A DNA stretch of 64,000 nucleotides. It comes from Caballeronia fortuita (GTDB taxonomy: Bacteria > Pseudomonadota > Gammaproteobacteria > Burkholderiales > Burkholderiaceae). Positions 34,900-44,187 of this stretch are shown in pieces. Within the stretch, counting starts at the first letter, position 1, and each line of letters opens with the position of its first letter. The notes under the pieces were generated by a model. That model was not told the origin of the DNA. It worked only from the letters and a program-made list of their open reading frames with translations, and searched no databases. The translations under genes and the position numbers were made by a program. The stretch spans positions 342,950 through 406,949 of the forward strand of contig NZ_FCNX02000004.1 of assembly GCF_001544835.2 (NCBI RefSeq), in the 5' to 3' direction.

Positions 34900-35769
34900 A
34901 TGAAACAAAACGATCTGCAAATGGACTGGCTCAAGTGCTTCGTCGCCGTCGTCGACGCGGGTTCGCTGTCGAGCGCGGCGGGCGAGGTGCATCGCTCGCA
35001 ATCGGCGGTGAGCATGCAGTTGAAGAAGCTCGAAAGCGCGCTGGGGCTGCGTCTCATCGAACGCGGCTCGCGCACGCTCGAACTCACGCACGACGGCCGG
35101 ACGCTGCTCGGCTATGCGCGGCGCATCCTCGATCTGCACGCAGAAGCGCAGGTCGCGCTGCAAGGCGACCATCTCACGGGCCGCGTACGCCTCGGCGTGC
35201 CCGACGACTACGCGGCGAAATATTTGACGCCCGTGCTCAGGCGCTTTGCGCCACGGCATAGCGGCGTCGAGATTGAGTTGATCTGCGAGCAATCGACGTC
35301 GCTGATTCCGCGCATCGCGAATAACGAACTCGATATCGCGCTCGTCTCGCGCGATCACGGCCGGCGCGGCACGCTTCTGTTCCATGAGCCGATGGTCTGG
35401 GTCGGCGCAACGCAATTCGAGCTATGGCGACGCGATCCGCTGCCCATCGCCGTCTATGAAAGCACGAGCCTCGCGCGGCGCAGCGCGATTCATTCGCTCG
35501 CGCAACAGGGGCGCAGATACAAGGTGGTCTACAACAGTTCGAGTCTGGCGGGGCAGATTGCCGCTGTCGAAAGCGGGCTGGCGGTCGCCGCGCTGACGCA
35601 ATGCAGCGCGCCGGAGTATCTGCACGTGCTCGGCAGCGATGAAGGCCTCGGGCCGCTCGAACCGATGGAAGTCGCCGTCTATCGCAGCCGCGACTCGCGC
35701 GGCTCGAAAGCGGTGGACAGCCTGCATAGCCTGCTCGTGAAGACGCTCAGGCAATCGGCATCAGTCTGA
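34900..35769 (+). CDS. LysR family transcriptional regulator
   Basis: A 289-residue LysR protein from the ATG at 34900 (MKQNDLQMDWLKCFVAVVDAG). The HTH includes SSAAGEVHRSQSAVSMQLKKLE, and the effector domain starts GRVRLGVPDDYAAKYLTPVL. A second ATG at 34921 is possible. Divergent from the EamA exporter, which it probably regulates. Its 3' end overlaps by nine bases the convergent chorismatase gene. Confidence 0.87.
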   Translation: MKQNDLQMDWLKCFVAVVDAGSLSSAAGEVHRSQSAVSMQLKKLESALGLRLIERGSRTLELTHDGRTLLGYARRILDLHAEAQVALQGDHLTGRVRLGVPDDYAAKYLTPVLRRFAPRHSGVEIELICEQSTSLIPRIANNELDIALVSRDHGRRGTLLFHEPMVWVGATQFELWRRDPLPIAVYESTSLARRSAIHSLAQQGRRYKVVYNSSSLAGQIAAVESGLAVAALTQCSAPEYLHVLGSDEGLGPLEPMEVAVYRSRDSRGSKAVDSLHSLLVKTLRQSASV

Positions 35770-36747
35770 TCGATGCCGATGTGACGCGATGCCTTCGATC
35801 TCGACGAGCAGGTCGGCACGGCAGATATCGGCGTGCAGGAAGCGGATATTCGCATCGCGATGAAACGCCGCGCGCGCCAGGTCCTTCACGCGCGGCAAAT
35901 CCGCGAAATGCCGGTAATAGACCTTGATCTGATCGAGATCGTGCAGCGCAAACCCATCATGCGCGCCCTGCGCCCGTAGATTGTCCGCGCCGATCAGATG
36001 CGCGATGTTGCCGGTCGCGACGCGCCATTGCGCATCGAGATCGCCTTCGTGCATCGTTTCGTGTCCGAGGATGCTGGCCGTGCCCGACACGAACAGCGCG
36101 TCGCGCAACAAGGTGCCGCGCGCGAAGCTCGGCGGCTTCGGACCATAGCGCTGCGGATACGCATACGCGGGCGTCTGACGCGAGTTCTCGATGTGACGCG
36201 GCGACGCGTTGCGGCACGCCAGAAAATAGAAGCCGACGCCCTCGCCTCGCGTGCCGATGCCCGTCGCGGCCGGCATGCCGAAGGCTTCCGCGTAAGCCTG
36301 CTCGAACGCGAGCGCGCGTCCACGGCAGAAATCGCGATACACCTCGAGCCCTTCGCCATTCGCACCGTTGATATGCGCGATGAAATTCCACATGCGGAAT
36401 ATCTTCGGAAAACCGAGCTGTTCGACGAGCGCAAACGCATCGCCGTAAGCCTCGCGCGTGGCATCGGTGTAGTGCGCGGATGACGCAATGTTGCCCGCGC
36501 AAAAGAGAAACGCGTCGTCGTGCGCGAAGACGAGATCCTTGAAGCGTCCGCTGCTCACAGGTCCGGCGCTCGTCCAGATTTCGGCGAAGGCGTCGCGCGC
36601 ATCGTCCGACATCGCGAGATGCAGCGTCGGCACACCGTGTTCGATGCGCGCCGGCCCGCTCGTCGCGCCGAAGACGACACGCGCGAGCGCGTTGGCGCCG
36701 GCTTCAGCGTCGCAACCGATGAACCGGGATCCGATCATCGCGCGCAT
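35761..36747 (-). CDS. Chorismatase (XanB2/FkbO/Hyg5-like), hydroxybenzoate-forming
   Basis: A 328-residue protein with family landmarks in order: KIFRMWNFIAHINGANGEGLE, FCRGRALAFEQAY, PAATGIGTRGEGVGFYFLA, IENSRQTPAYAYPQRYGPKPP, FVSGTASILGHETMHEGDL, and a C-terminal ICRADLLVEIEG carrying the Glu that aligns with the catalytic residue of this family. Chorismatases hydrolyse chorismate to dihydroxycyclohexadiene carboxylate or 3-/4-hydroxybenzoate plus pyruvate. XanB2-type enzymes feed xanthomonadin/DSF-linked signalling and ubiquinone. It is only three bases behind a ribbon-helix-helix gene, so both are co-transcribed. Confidence 0.85.
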   Translation of the reverse strand: MRAMIGSRFIGCDAEAGANALARVVFGATSGPARIEHGVPTLHLAMSDDARDAFAEIWTSAGPVSSGRFKDLVFAHDDAFLFCAGNIASSAHYTDATREAYGDAFALVEQLGFPKIFRMWNFIAHINGANGEGLEVYRDFCRGRALAFEQAYAEAFGMPAATGIGTRGEGVGFYFLACRNASPRHIENSRQTPAYAYPQRYGPKPPSFARGTLLRDALFVSGTASILGHETMHEGDLDAQWRVATGNIAHLIGADNLRAQGAHDGFALHDLDQIKVYYRHFADLPRVKDLARAAFHRDANIRFLHADICRADLLVEIEGIASHRHRSD

Positions 36748-36750
36748 CGG

Positions 36751-37017
36751 CTATTCATCGTCCTGATCGCCGAAGAGATCCGCGGTCGCGGTCCGGTCCT
36801 GCTGCAAAGGCGGCAATGCGCCGCTCTTCACCTGTTCGAGCACGTCCGGCGGCAGCCACGTCTCTTCCATCGCGGCAATGCCGTTCTCGATCATCTGCTG
36901 GAGGAAGAACGATTGCTTGCGCCCCGTTACTTCCGCCAGGAGTCGCAGCCGTTGTTCGAATTGTGGATCGACCCGCACCGCGACCACCTTCAGCTTGTTT
37001 TCGGCGGTCCTTCTCAC
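36751..37017 (-). CDS. Ribbon-helix-helix (CopG-like) DNA-binding protein
   Basis: An 88-residue protein. VVAVRVDPQFEQRLRLLAEVTG (strand then helix) and RKQSFFLQQMIENGIAAMEETW form the RHH fold; an acidic tail (DLFGDQDDE) follows. The GTG at 37017 is chosen because AGGAG lies six bases upstream. Proteins of this size are often antitoxins, but no toxin gene is beside it: downstream is the chorismatase, upstream the kinase gene is divergent. A role as repressor of its own operon is plausible. Confidence 0.72.
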   Translation of the reverse strand: MRRTAENKLKVVAVRVDPQFEQRLRLLAEVTGRKQSFFLQQMIENGIAAMEETWLPPDVLEQVKSGALPPLQQDRTATADLFGDQDDE

Positions 37018-37224
37018 TGCATGCTCCTGTCACGTTCGTTGCGCGCCGCAAGCGGCGCGTGCATGCGGTGCTTATACCACAGCCCGATTGCGCGGCGACT
37101 CGCGCAGCCGTCCATGCACGATCGTGCGCGGCTTGCGAAGACCTGCGTGCTACCATCGAAACGAGCGTTTTGCACCTTTCCGGCGAGGCCCGCGCCGGCG
37201 CTCGCGTACGCGTGGCACCGCGCC

Positions 37225-39408
37225 ATGAATGAATCGGAAGAACACGCCGCATCAGGCACCGCAGAGTCGTTGCCTTCGCTGCCTCCGCTCGACTTTCGCG
37301 CCGCGCGCAGGCGGCTCTTCGCTGCGCTCGTTGCGTCGATCGTCATTCCGTTCGCATTTTTTTGCCTGTACGGTTACTACACTTACGGACGCGCGCTCGC
37401 CGAGACGAGCGATGCGCTGGTGCGTCTCGTGCGCGTCGTCGATGAGAAAGCGAACGCAGTTTTCGGCATCAATCGCGAGTTGATTTCGCGTATCGACGAC
37501 ATGCTCGGCAGCGGCGACGCCGATTTCATCGCGCGCAGCGAGTCCGATCTGCACGAAAGACTTGCACGTCTCGCGCAGGATCATGCGCAGATCGCCGCGC
37601 TCTCGGTGCTCGACAGCCGCGGCCGCCTCGTGCTCAGCAGCCGCTATTTTCCCGCGCCGAATGTGTCGGTCGCCGATCGCGCCGATTTCATCGCGGCTCG
37701 CGACGCGCACGCAATCTTTCACGTCTCCACGCCCGAACGCGGACGCGTGAACAACACGGACATCGTCAATACGCTGAGCGCGCGCTATGCAAAGGACGGG
37801 CGCTTTCTCGGCGCGATATCGATCGCGGTGCGGCGCGACTTTCTGATCGACTTCTTTCGCGAACTCATTGCAAGCGATCCCACGCTCACGCTCGCGCTGC
37901 ATCGCGACGACGGCGCCGTGCTCGCGCGCTATCCTCCGAGCGCGCCCAATGCGCCCGATCGGCATTCGGTGCTCGCCACGGCTTTCGCGCAAGGCGAACG
38001 CACCGGCATCATGCGCTACGTGTCCCCGCTCGACAACGACGAAAAGATCGCGGCGTGGCGGCGCGTCGGCGACTATCCCGTCTACGCCGCCGTCGGCTTT
38101 TCGCTTCACGACGTGCGCCTCGCATGGTGGCGGCGCGACGTGTCGATCGGCTCGATCGGGCTGATTCCGTGCATCGCATTGTGGCTGCTGATCGGCTTTA
38201 CGCTGCGGCGCCTGAAGGCCGAAGAAGCCGCGTGGCATAGTTGGCGCGGCGAACTCGCGCTGCGCCGTTCCGCCGTCGCGGCCACGCGGCGACTGCAACG
38301 AATGGGCGCGCTCGGCAATCTGGTCGCGAGCGTTGCGCACGACTTCAACAATCTGCTGATGGTCGTCACGTCGAACATGGAGATGGCGCGTCGCAAGGGC
38401 TTCAACGGCCTCGAAAAGGAAGTAAGCGCGGTCGAGCGCGCATCGCGCAATGCGCAATCGCTCGCGCGCCGGCTGATGAGCGTCGCGCGCCGTCAGCCTT
38501 TGCAGATGCAGGTGATTCGTCTCGATCGATGGATGACGGAATCGGAGCCGCTCGTGCGCGCATCGGTCGGCGAGAAGGTCACGCTCGGCACGCGCGTATC
38601 CGATGCGACGTGGCCCGTGCGCGTCGATGCGACGGAACTCACCTCCGCGCTCATCAACATCGCCGTGAATGCGAAGGATGCGATGCCGCACGGCGGCGAC
38701 TTTCGCATCGATTGCAGCAACGTGCGCCATGCCGATGCACGCGAAGGTCTCGCGCCAGGCGAATACGTGCTGATCTCATGCAAGGACAGCGGCATCGGCA
38801 TGCGGCCCGACGTTGCGCGTCAGGCGTTCGAACCGCTCTTCACGACGAAGAGCGCGGGCGCGGGCACCGGCCTCGGGCTTGCGCAAGTGCTCGCGATGGC
38901 GGAGCAGGCGGGCGGCACCGCGCGCGCCAATTCCGCGTTGGGCTTCGGCACGACCATCGACATCTATCTGCCGCACTGGACGGGCGCAGCCGACGCGCCC
39001 GCCGATACGCCGCCTGTCGAGACCATCGTGCGCGATGCACCCTCGTCCACCGTGCTGCTCGTCGAAGACAACGACGAAGTCGCGGCGGGCTTATGCGCGG
39101 TGCTCGACGTGCTCGGCTGGCGCGCGCGCCACGCATCTTCCGGCGATGCCGCAAAGCAGTTGCTCGAAGCCGGCAACGACTTCGATCTCGTGCTCTCCGA
39201 CATCCAGATGCCAGGCCAATGCGACGGCATCAAGCTCGCGGAATGGATCAAGTCGACGCGCCCCACGCAGCCCGTCACGTTGATGACAGGCTATGCCGAT
39301 CAGCTCGATGAAGCGCGCCGCACGGGCTTTGCGATTCTCGCGAAGCCCTTCAACATCGACGATCTACAAAGGCTGCTCAACAGTCTTTCGGTGCGTCCGG
39401 GCAAATAG
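37225..39408 (+). CDS. Hybrid sensor histidine kinase/response regulator with periplasmic sensor
   Basis: A 727-residue protein. TM1 about 36-58, a periplasmic dCache-like sensor about 59-305, TM2 about 308-330, then HisKA with VASVAHDFNNLLMVV (phospho-His), HATPase with NIAVNAKDAM, DSGIGM, FEPLFTTKSAGAGTGLGLAQV, and a C-terminal receiver (VLLVEDNDEV, phospho-Asp in LVLSDIQMPG, Lys in AILAKPF). The HDFNN box is the PAS-hybrid type. It has no adjacent output regulator, so the phosphate may go to a separate protein. The sensed ligand is unknown. Confidence 0.9.
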   Translation: MNESEEHAASGTAESLPSLPPLDFRAARRRLFAALVASIVIPFAFFCLYGYYTYGRALAETSDALVRLVRVVDEKANAVFGINRELISRIDDMLGSGDADFIARSESDLHERLARLAQDHAQIAALSVLDSRGRLVLSSRYFPAPNVSVADRADFIAARDAHAIFHVSTPERGRVNNTDIVNTLSARYAKDGRFLGAISIAVRRDFLIDFFRELIASDPTLTLALHRDDGAVLARYPPSAPNAPDRHSVLATAFAQGERTGIMRYVSPLDNDEKIAAWRRVGDYPVYAAVGFSLHDVRLAWWRRDVSIGSIGLIPCIALWLLIGFTLRRLKAEEAAWHSWRGELALRRSAVAATRRLQRMGALGNLVASVAHDFNNLLMVVTSNMEMARRKGFNGLEKEVSAVERASRNAQSLARRLMSVARRQPLQMQVIRLDRWMTESEPLVRASVGEKVTLGTRVSDATWPVRVDATELTSALINIAVNAKDAMPHGGDFRIDCSNVRHADAREGLAPGEYVLISCKDSGIGMRPDVARQAFEPLFTTKSAGAGTGLGLAQVLAMAEQAGGTARANSALGFGTTIDIYLPHWTGAADAPADTPPVETIVRDAPSSTVLLVEDNDEVAAGLCAVLDVLGWRARHASSGDAAKQLLEAGNDFDLVLSDIQMPGQCDGIKLAEWIKSTRPTQPVTLMTGYADQLDEARRTGFAILAKPFNIDDLQRLLNSLSVRPGK

Positions 39409-39411
39409 CGT

Positions 39412-40032
39412 TCAGCCCGCATCGCTCCATCCGCCGAACTGCGCGATCTCATCGAGCGAAAGACGCGCGCGGGGCGCAAGCTCGCGCTCGGCCAATGAAG
39501 CGGGCAATGCGCGCGCATCGCCATGATGCGCGACCGAAATCACGGACAGCGCCGCGAACCGCTCGGGAATCGCGAACGCCTGTTTCAGGCCCTGTGCATC
39601 GAATCCGCCCATCGCGTGCGCGGCGAGTCCTTGCGCATGCGCTTGAAGCAACAGCGCCATCGCGGCGGCACCTGCGTCGTAGGCCGCGCTCGGGTTGGCC
39701 GCGCCTTTCGCGTCGAGCGTGTCGGCGAGCACCGCGATCAGCACTTGCGCGTTCTCGTTCCACGATCGATTGAAAGGCACGAGCAACGCGAACGCACGCG
39801 CGAAGGCTTCGGGATCGCGCGCCTTCTCGAACACGACGAAGCGCCAGGGCTGCACGTTATACGCCGATGGCGCCCAGCGCGCCGCTTCGAGCAACGCGAG
39901 CACCTGCGCATGCGAGATATCGCGATCCGCATACGCGCGCGGACTCCATCGTCCGGCGATCAGCGGATGAATGGCGATATCGGTGGGAGCAGGTCGATGT
40001 GTCATGGATGAATCGAAGGAATATGAAGTCAT
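39412..40032 (-). CDS. Nitroreductase family protein
   Basis: A 206-residue FMN-dependent nitroreductase. AGRWSPRAYADRDI and ALLEAARWAPSAYNVQPWRFVV are the FMN-binding N-terminal motifs; MALLLQAHAQGLAAHAMGGFD is the central helix and glycine turn. The start overlaps the stop of the LLM monooxygenase gene upstream (ATGA at 40029-40032), so it is co-translated with it. It might supply reduced FMN or reduce a product. A start at MTHRPAP 27 bases later is possible. Confidence 0.87.
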   Translation of the reverse strand: MTSYSFDSSMTHRPAPTDIAIHPLIAGRWSPRAYADRDISHAQVLALLEAARWAPSAYNVQPWRFVVFEKARDPEAFARAFALLVPFNRSWNENAQVLIAVLADTLDAKGAANPSAAYDAGAAAMALLLQAHAQGLAAHAMGGFDAQGLKQAFAIPERFAALSVISVAHHGDARALPASLAERELAPRARLSLDEIAQFGGWSDAG

Positions 40033-41393
40033 GAAATGCGATGACGCGCGCCCGGATGCGTGGCGTTCAGATGCGGCCCGCGCCCGTCGAAGAGCTTCTC
40101 GCGCAGCGTGCCCTGCGCATACGCGGTGCGATAACGCCCGCGGCTCTGCAACTCGGGCACGACGAGATCGACGAACGATTGCAGGCTTTCCGGCATCACG
40201 AGTCTGCGCAGATTGAAGCCGTCGACGCCGGTTTCATCGGCCCATGCGATGAGCTGATCCGCGACCTCGTGCGCATCGCCGACGATGAACGGCCCGCGCC
40301 CGCCGATCTGATCGAAGCGCGCCATGTCGCGCGGCGTGATCGGCCGGCCCGCGCGCTTCGTGAGATTCTCGACCGTCGATTGCAGCGCGTTGCTTTTCAC
40401 ATAACGAATCGGCTCGTCGATATCGAGCGCCGCGAAATCGATGCCCGTCCAGCCCGAAACGAGCGTGAGCTGCCCGAGCGTATCGACGTACTCCGCATAC
40501 TCGGCGTGCAGCTCGCGCGCTTCGTTCGCCGTGCGCGTGACGATGACCGTTGCACCGAGATACAGCAGGATGTCGTCGGCGGCGCGGCCCGCGTCGACCG
40601 CATGGCGGCGAATGTCGCGCGCGGCTTGCGCGACGATCGCGGGCGTCTGTCCTTCGAGAAACACGCATTCGGCATGCTTGCCCGCGAACGCCTTGCCGCG
40701 TCCCGACGCGCCCGCTTGATACAGAACCGGCGTGCGTTGCGGCGATGGATCGGCGAGATTGAAACCGTCGACGCGATAGTACGGTCCTTCGTGCCGCACA
40801 CGGCGAACGCGCGACGGATCGGTGTACCGGCCCGCGCGTTTGTCGCGCACGAGCGCGCCATCGGCCCAGCTTCCTTCCCACAGCTTGTAGACGGCTTCCA
40901 GAAAGTCTTCGCCCGCTTCATAGCGTTCGTCGTGCTCGCGCGCGTGGTCGAAGCCCATGCCGCGCGCCGCGCTTTCCAGATAACCCGTGACGACGTTCCA
41001 TCCCGCGCGCCCGCCTGTCAGATGATCGAGCGTCGAGAAGCGCCGCGCGAACTGATACGGATGTTCATACGTGAGATTGGCCGTCACGCCGAAGCCGAGA
41101 TGCTGCGTTGCATAGGCCATCGCGGGCACGGTCAGCATCGGATCGTGGGACGGCGATTGCGCGGCCGCATGCAGCGTGGCGTCGCTGTTGCCGCCGTAGA
41201 CATCGTAGATGCCGAAGACATCGGCGAGAAAGACGCCGTCGAAGAGACCGCGCTCGGCCGTCCGCGCGAGATCGACCCAGTAAGCGAGCGTGTTGTGCTC
41301 CGTCGAGCGGTCTCGCGGATGCCGCCAGAAACCCGCCCAAGAATGCGCGGGAGCGTTCATGTGGAATGCGTTGAAATGAAGGTGCCTGCTCAT
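40029..41393 (-). CDS. LLM-class flavin-dependent monooxygenase, NtaA/SnaA/DszA family
   Basis: A 454-residue TIM-barrel monooxygenase that uses FMNH2. Family landmarks: HLHFNAFHMNAPAHSWAGFWRHP at the N-terminus, EPMLTVPAMAYATQHLGFGVT-like core with THEHPY, RFSTLDHLTGGRAGWNVVTGYLESAARGMG, DERYEAGEDFLEAVYKLWEGSW, PQRTPVLYQAGASGRGKAFAG. DszA/NtaA/SnaA relatives cleave C-S or C-N bonds of sulfones, nitrilotriacetate or related compounds. The ATG at 41393 gives the conserved start MSRHLHFN. Divergent from an SsuC-type permease across 180 bases; next downstream is the nitroreductase. Confidence 0.88.
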   Translation of the reverse strand: MSRHLHFNAFHMNAPAHSWAGFWRHPRDRSTEHNTLAYWVDLARTAERGLFDGVFLADVFGIYDVYGGNSDATLHAAAQSPSHDPMLTVPAMAYATQHLGFGVTANLTYEHPYQFARRFSTLDHLTGGRAGWNVVTGYLESAARGMGFDHAREHDERYEAGEDFLEAVYKLWEGSWADGALVRDKRAGRYTDPSRVRRVRHEGPYYRVDGFNLADPSPQRTPVLYQAGASGRGKAFAGKHAECVFLEGQTPAIVAQAARDIRRHAVDAGRAADDILLYLGATVIVTRTANEARELHAEYAEYVDTLGQLTLVSGWTGIDFAALDIDEPIRYVKSNALQSTVENLTKRAGRPITPRDMARFDQIGGRGPFIVGDAHEVADQLIAWADETGVDGFNLRRLVMPESLQSFVDLVVPELQSRGRYRTAYAQGTLREKLFDGRGPHLNATHPGARHRIS

Positions 41394-41573
41394 GTGCGCG
41401 ATGTGCCGCCGGATATGCCAACGATCAAGCATAGAAGACGCGCTCGCGGCGAGGAACCAATTTACGCTGCTAACCAAAGCATCGAATCGATCAATAGCAT
41501 CCGCGAAATGATCGGTTTCTGTTGCAGGCACGCGAGACGAAGATGGCTTCCTTTCATCGTCACGCTTCGCTTC
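41394..41573. promoter_or_regulatory. Divergent promoter region of the first sulfonate transporter/monooxygenase genes
   Basis: 180 bases between divergent starts. It contains ATCGAATCGATCAATAG around 41480, a partly symmetrical AT-richer block that could be an activator site (CysB/SsuR-like), but no consensus is sure. An in-frame ATG at 41511 could extend the permease. Confidence 0.35.
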
Positions 41574-42440
41574 ATGTCGACCACGCCCGCTCTCGATACC
41601 TCTTCACGCCGCCCCGCGCATGCGAGCCTGCGCGTATTCGCATCGCGCGGCACCGGCGGCACGCGCCGCATCGCACCCGTCGAACTCACGCGCGTCGTCT
41701 TTCCAGTCGTGCTGCTGCTCGTCTGGCAATTCGCTTCGTCCGCGGGGTGGATCGATCCACGCGTGCTCGAAGCGCCGCTCGATGTCGCCGCCGCGCTCGT
41801 CGATCTCGCGCGCAGCGGCGTGTTGTGGGACAGCCTCGCCGCGTCGCTGCAACGCGCGGTGGCGGGCTTTCTGATCGGTGGCGGCATCGGCTTGTCGCTT
41901 GGGCTCGTCGCGGGGCTGTCGCGCATCGGCGAACGCACGTACGACGCGCTGTTGCAGATGCTGCGCATGATTCCCTTTCTCGCGCTGATCCCGCTCTTCG
42001 TGATCTGGTTCGGCGTCGACGAGAAGCCGAAGATCCTGCTCATCGCGATCGCGTGCGTGTTTCCCGTCTACCTCAACACGTTCTCCGGCGTGCGTCATGT
42101 CGATGCGAAGCTCGTCGAGGCGGCGCAGGTCTTCGGCATGTCGCGCGCGGCGATCGCGCTGCGCATCGTGCTGCCGCTCGCGATGCCGTCGATACTCGTC
42201 GGCGTGCGCTATGCGATGGGCACCGCGCTGCTCGCGCTCGTCGCCGCCGAACAGGTCAACGCGACATCGGGCATCGGCTATCTCGCGCTGAATCCGCGCG
42301 CCGCGCTGCGCACCGACATCATCCTTGGCGTCGTGCTCGTCTACTCGCTGCTCGGCCTCACGATCGATGCCCTGCTGCGCGCCGCCGAACGCATCGTCCT
42401 GCCGTGGCATCGCACGCTCGCGACGGAGCGGCGCACATGA
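41574..42440 (+). CDS. Sulfonate-type ABC transporter permease (SsuC-like)
   Basis: A 288-residue inner-membrane protein with six TM segments. The BPD_transp_1 core: SLAASLQRAVAGFLIGGGIGLSLGLVAGLS, MLRMIPFLALIPLFVIWFGVDEKPKILLI, and the EAA loop EAAQVFGMSRAAIALRIVLPLAMPSILVGVR. This is the SsuC/TauC/NrtB group. The ATG at 41574 is preferred to one at 41511. Overlaps its ATPase gene by ATGA. With 42437-43141 and 43169-44167 it makes a complete importer. Confidence 0.9.
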   Translation: MSTTPALDTSSRRPAHASLRVFASRGTGGTRRIAPVELTRVVFPVVLLLVWQFASSAGWIDPRVLEAPLDVAAALVDLARSGVLWDSLAASLQRAVAGFLIGGGIGLSLGLVAGLSRIGERTYDALLQMLRMIPFLALIPLFVIWFGVDEKPKILLIAIACVFPVYLNTFSGVRHVDAKLVEAAQVFGMSRAAIALRIVLPLAMPSILVGVRYAMGTALLALVAAEQVNATSGIGYLALNPRAALRTDIILGVVLVYSLLGLTIDALLRAAERIVLPWHRTLATERRT

Positions 42441-43141
42441 ACGATCAACTCGCTGTATCGATCCAGGACGCGGGCAAGCGCTTCGGCGAGCGCGTCATCT
42501 TCGAGCATCTCGATCTGGAAATACGACGGCGCGAATTCGTCGCGCTGCTCGGCGCATCCGGTTCCGGCAAGACGACGCTCCTGCGCACGCTGCTCGATCT
42601 CGACTCGCTCGATTCGGGCGTCGGCTATGTCGCGACGCCGCGCGCCGCCGTGTTCCAGGAACCGCGTCTGATTCCGTCGCAGCGCGTCTGGCAGAACGTG
42701 CTGATGGGCGTGGCGCGCACGCCGCGCACGCGCGAACTCGCGCGCGCGACGCTCGCCGAAGTCGGACTCACGCGTCATGTCGATGCATGGCCCGCGACGC
42801 TCTCGGGCGGCGAAGCGCAACGCGTCGCACTTGCACGCGCGCTGATCCGCGATCCCGCGCTGCTGCTGCTCGACGAGCCCTTCGCCGCGCTCGATGCGCT
42901 CACGCGCCTGCGCATGCAGGACCTCGTGCGCCAGCTCGTCGCGCGGCATGGGCCAGGCGTGCTGCTCGTCACGCATGACGTCGACGAAGCGCTGCGTCTC
43001 GCGGATCGCATCGTCGTCTTGCGCGACGGCCGTCTCACGCTCGACGTGAACGTATGCGCGAACGAACGCGATGCCGATACCGACGCCTTGCGCGAGCGTC
43101 TCTATGCCGAACTCGGCGTGCCGCGCGCCGTGGCCGCCTGA
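42437..43141 (+). CDS. Sulfonate-type ABC transporter ATP-binding protein (SsuB-like)
   Basis: A 234-residue ABC ATPase. Walker A GASGSGKTT near 38, the Q-loop VFQEPRLIPSQRVWQNV, signature LSGGEAQRVALARAL, Walker B LLLLDEPFAALDA, switch His LLVTHDVDEAL. The EPRLIPWxxV pattern fits SsuB/TauB. The ATG overlaps the permease stop. A periplasmic protein gene starts 27 bases after it. Confidence 0.92.
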   Translation: MNDQLAVSIQDAGKRFGERVIFEHLDLEIRRREFVALLGASGSGKTTLLRTLLDLDSLDSGVGYVATPRAAVFQEPRLIPSQRVWQNVLMGVARTPRTRELARATLAEVGLTRHVDAWPATLSGGEAQRVALARALIRDPALLLLDEPFAALDALTRLRMQDLVRQLVARHGPGVLLVTHDVDEALRLADRIVVLRDGRLTLDVNVCANERDADTDALRERLYAELGVPRAVAA

Positions 43142-43168
43142 TCTCTTTCCAACTCCATCCATCGATCC

Positions 43169-44167
43169 ATGCGTTCGCTCTTTACCGCTCTCTTCAGCGC
43201 CGCCATGTTCGCGACGTCCACGGCCCACGCCGCGCAAACCGTCTTGCGTGTCGGCATCTTCCAGGACGTGACGCGCGAAGCCATCGAGGCCACCGGCTTT
43301 CTCAAGGACACGCCATATCGCATCGAATGGGCGCGGCTCAACGGTGCGGGGCCGACCGTGCAGGCGCTCGGCGGCAATGCCATCGACATCAGCTGGGGAT
43401 TGAGCGACACGGCCGCGCCGAAGGCATCGTCGGAAGACCGGCGCAACTGGACCGCCGACAACGCGCCGATCAAGCTGATCGGCCTGCTCGCGCCCGTCGA
43501 CAGTAAACGCTATTCGCCGATGCTCGTGATCGCGGGCAAGAACTCGGGCATCACGAAGCTCGCCGATCTGCGCGGCAAAAGCTATGCATACAACGAAGGC
43601 GGCAATGCGAACGCGGTGGGCCTGCTCGCGCTCGACAAGGCGGGCCTCTCCGTGAAGGACATCAAGCTGCGCCTGCTCACGTACGACGCGACCGCGCCGG
43701 CCGTGGTCGCGGGCGCCGTCGATGCCGCGCCCGCCACGCGCTCGCGCGTCGCCGATGCGCTTGCGAACGGCTCGGTGCGCGAACTCGCGACGGAGAACGA
43801 GGTGGGCTTTCCAGGCTTCGTATCAGTGACGGCGCGCACGGCCGCGCTGAAAGACCCGCAACTGAACGAGGCGATCGGCGACTTCATGACGCGTCTTGCG
43901 CGCTATCTCAACTGGGCCGCGACGCACGACGCCGAAACCGCCGCCGCCTACGTCAAGACGCAGCAGCTCACGCAGGAACAGGCGCTGTTCGCGGCGAAAA
44001 GCGGCGCATACCGGCTCGTTCCCGTGAATCGCGACGGCGCGCCCTATAAGGCCGAAGTCGCGGCGACGAAGAAGCTCGGCGAGATCGGCTTCTATCCGCG
44101 CGCCGTCGATTTCTCGAGCGTCGTCGACGATCGCTACACCGCGCAGATCGAAGCGGGCAATCGCTGA
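43169..44167 (+). CDS. Sulfonate-type ABC transporter substrate-binding protein (SsuA-like)
   Basis: A 332-residue exported protein. Sec signal peptide MRSLFTALFSAAMFATSTAHA; then TVLRVGIFQDVTREAIEATG, VQALGGNAIDISWGLSDTAA, GKSYAYNEGGNANAVGLLAL and MTRLARYLNWAATHD. This is an NMT1/SsuA-like clam-shell protein that binds alkanesulfonates or related anions. Third gene of the rightward transporter; next is an SDR gene 20 bases downstream. Confidence 0.88.
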   Translation: MRSLFTALFSAAMFATSTAHAAQTVLRVGIFQDVTREAIEATGFLKDTPYRIEWARLNGAGPTVQALGGNAIDISWGLSDTAAPKASSEDRRNWTADNAPIKLIGLLAPVDSKRYSPMLVIAGKNSGITKLADLRGKSYAYNEGGNANAVGLLALDKAGLSVKDIKLRLLTYDATAPAVVAGAVDAAPATRSRVADALANGSVRELATENEVGFPGFVSVTARTAALKDPQLNEAIGDFMTRLARYLNWAATHDAETAAAYVKTQQLTQEQALFAAKSGAYRLVPVNRDGAPYKAEVAATKKLGEIGFYPRAVDFSSVVDDRYTAQIEAGNR

Positions 44168-44187
44168 ATTCATCATCGGAGCACAGC

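Noticed and set aside
36751..37017. Toxin-antitoxin module for the RHH gene
   Set aside because: No toxin-like gene on either side; the downstream partner is a chorismatase.
36520..37224. N-terminal extension of the hybrid kinase upstream of 37225
   Set aside because: It overlaps the RHH and chorismatase genes in antisense and lacks a ribosome site; the ATG at 37225 precedes the TM1 region.
41394..41573. Firm CysB/SsuR site
   Set aside because: Only a loose AT-rich, partly symmetric block was seen; no consensus could be fixed by eye.
40029..42440. Joint plus-strand frame running from 40041 through the permease
   Set aside because: The first half is antisense to the LLM monooxygenase; the conserved permease begins at 41574.
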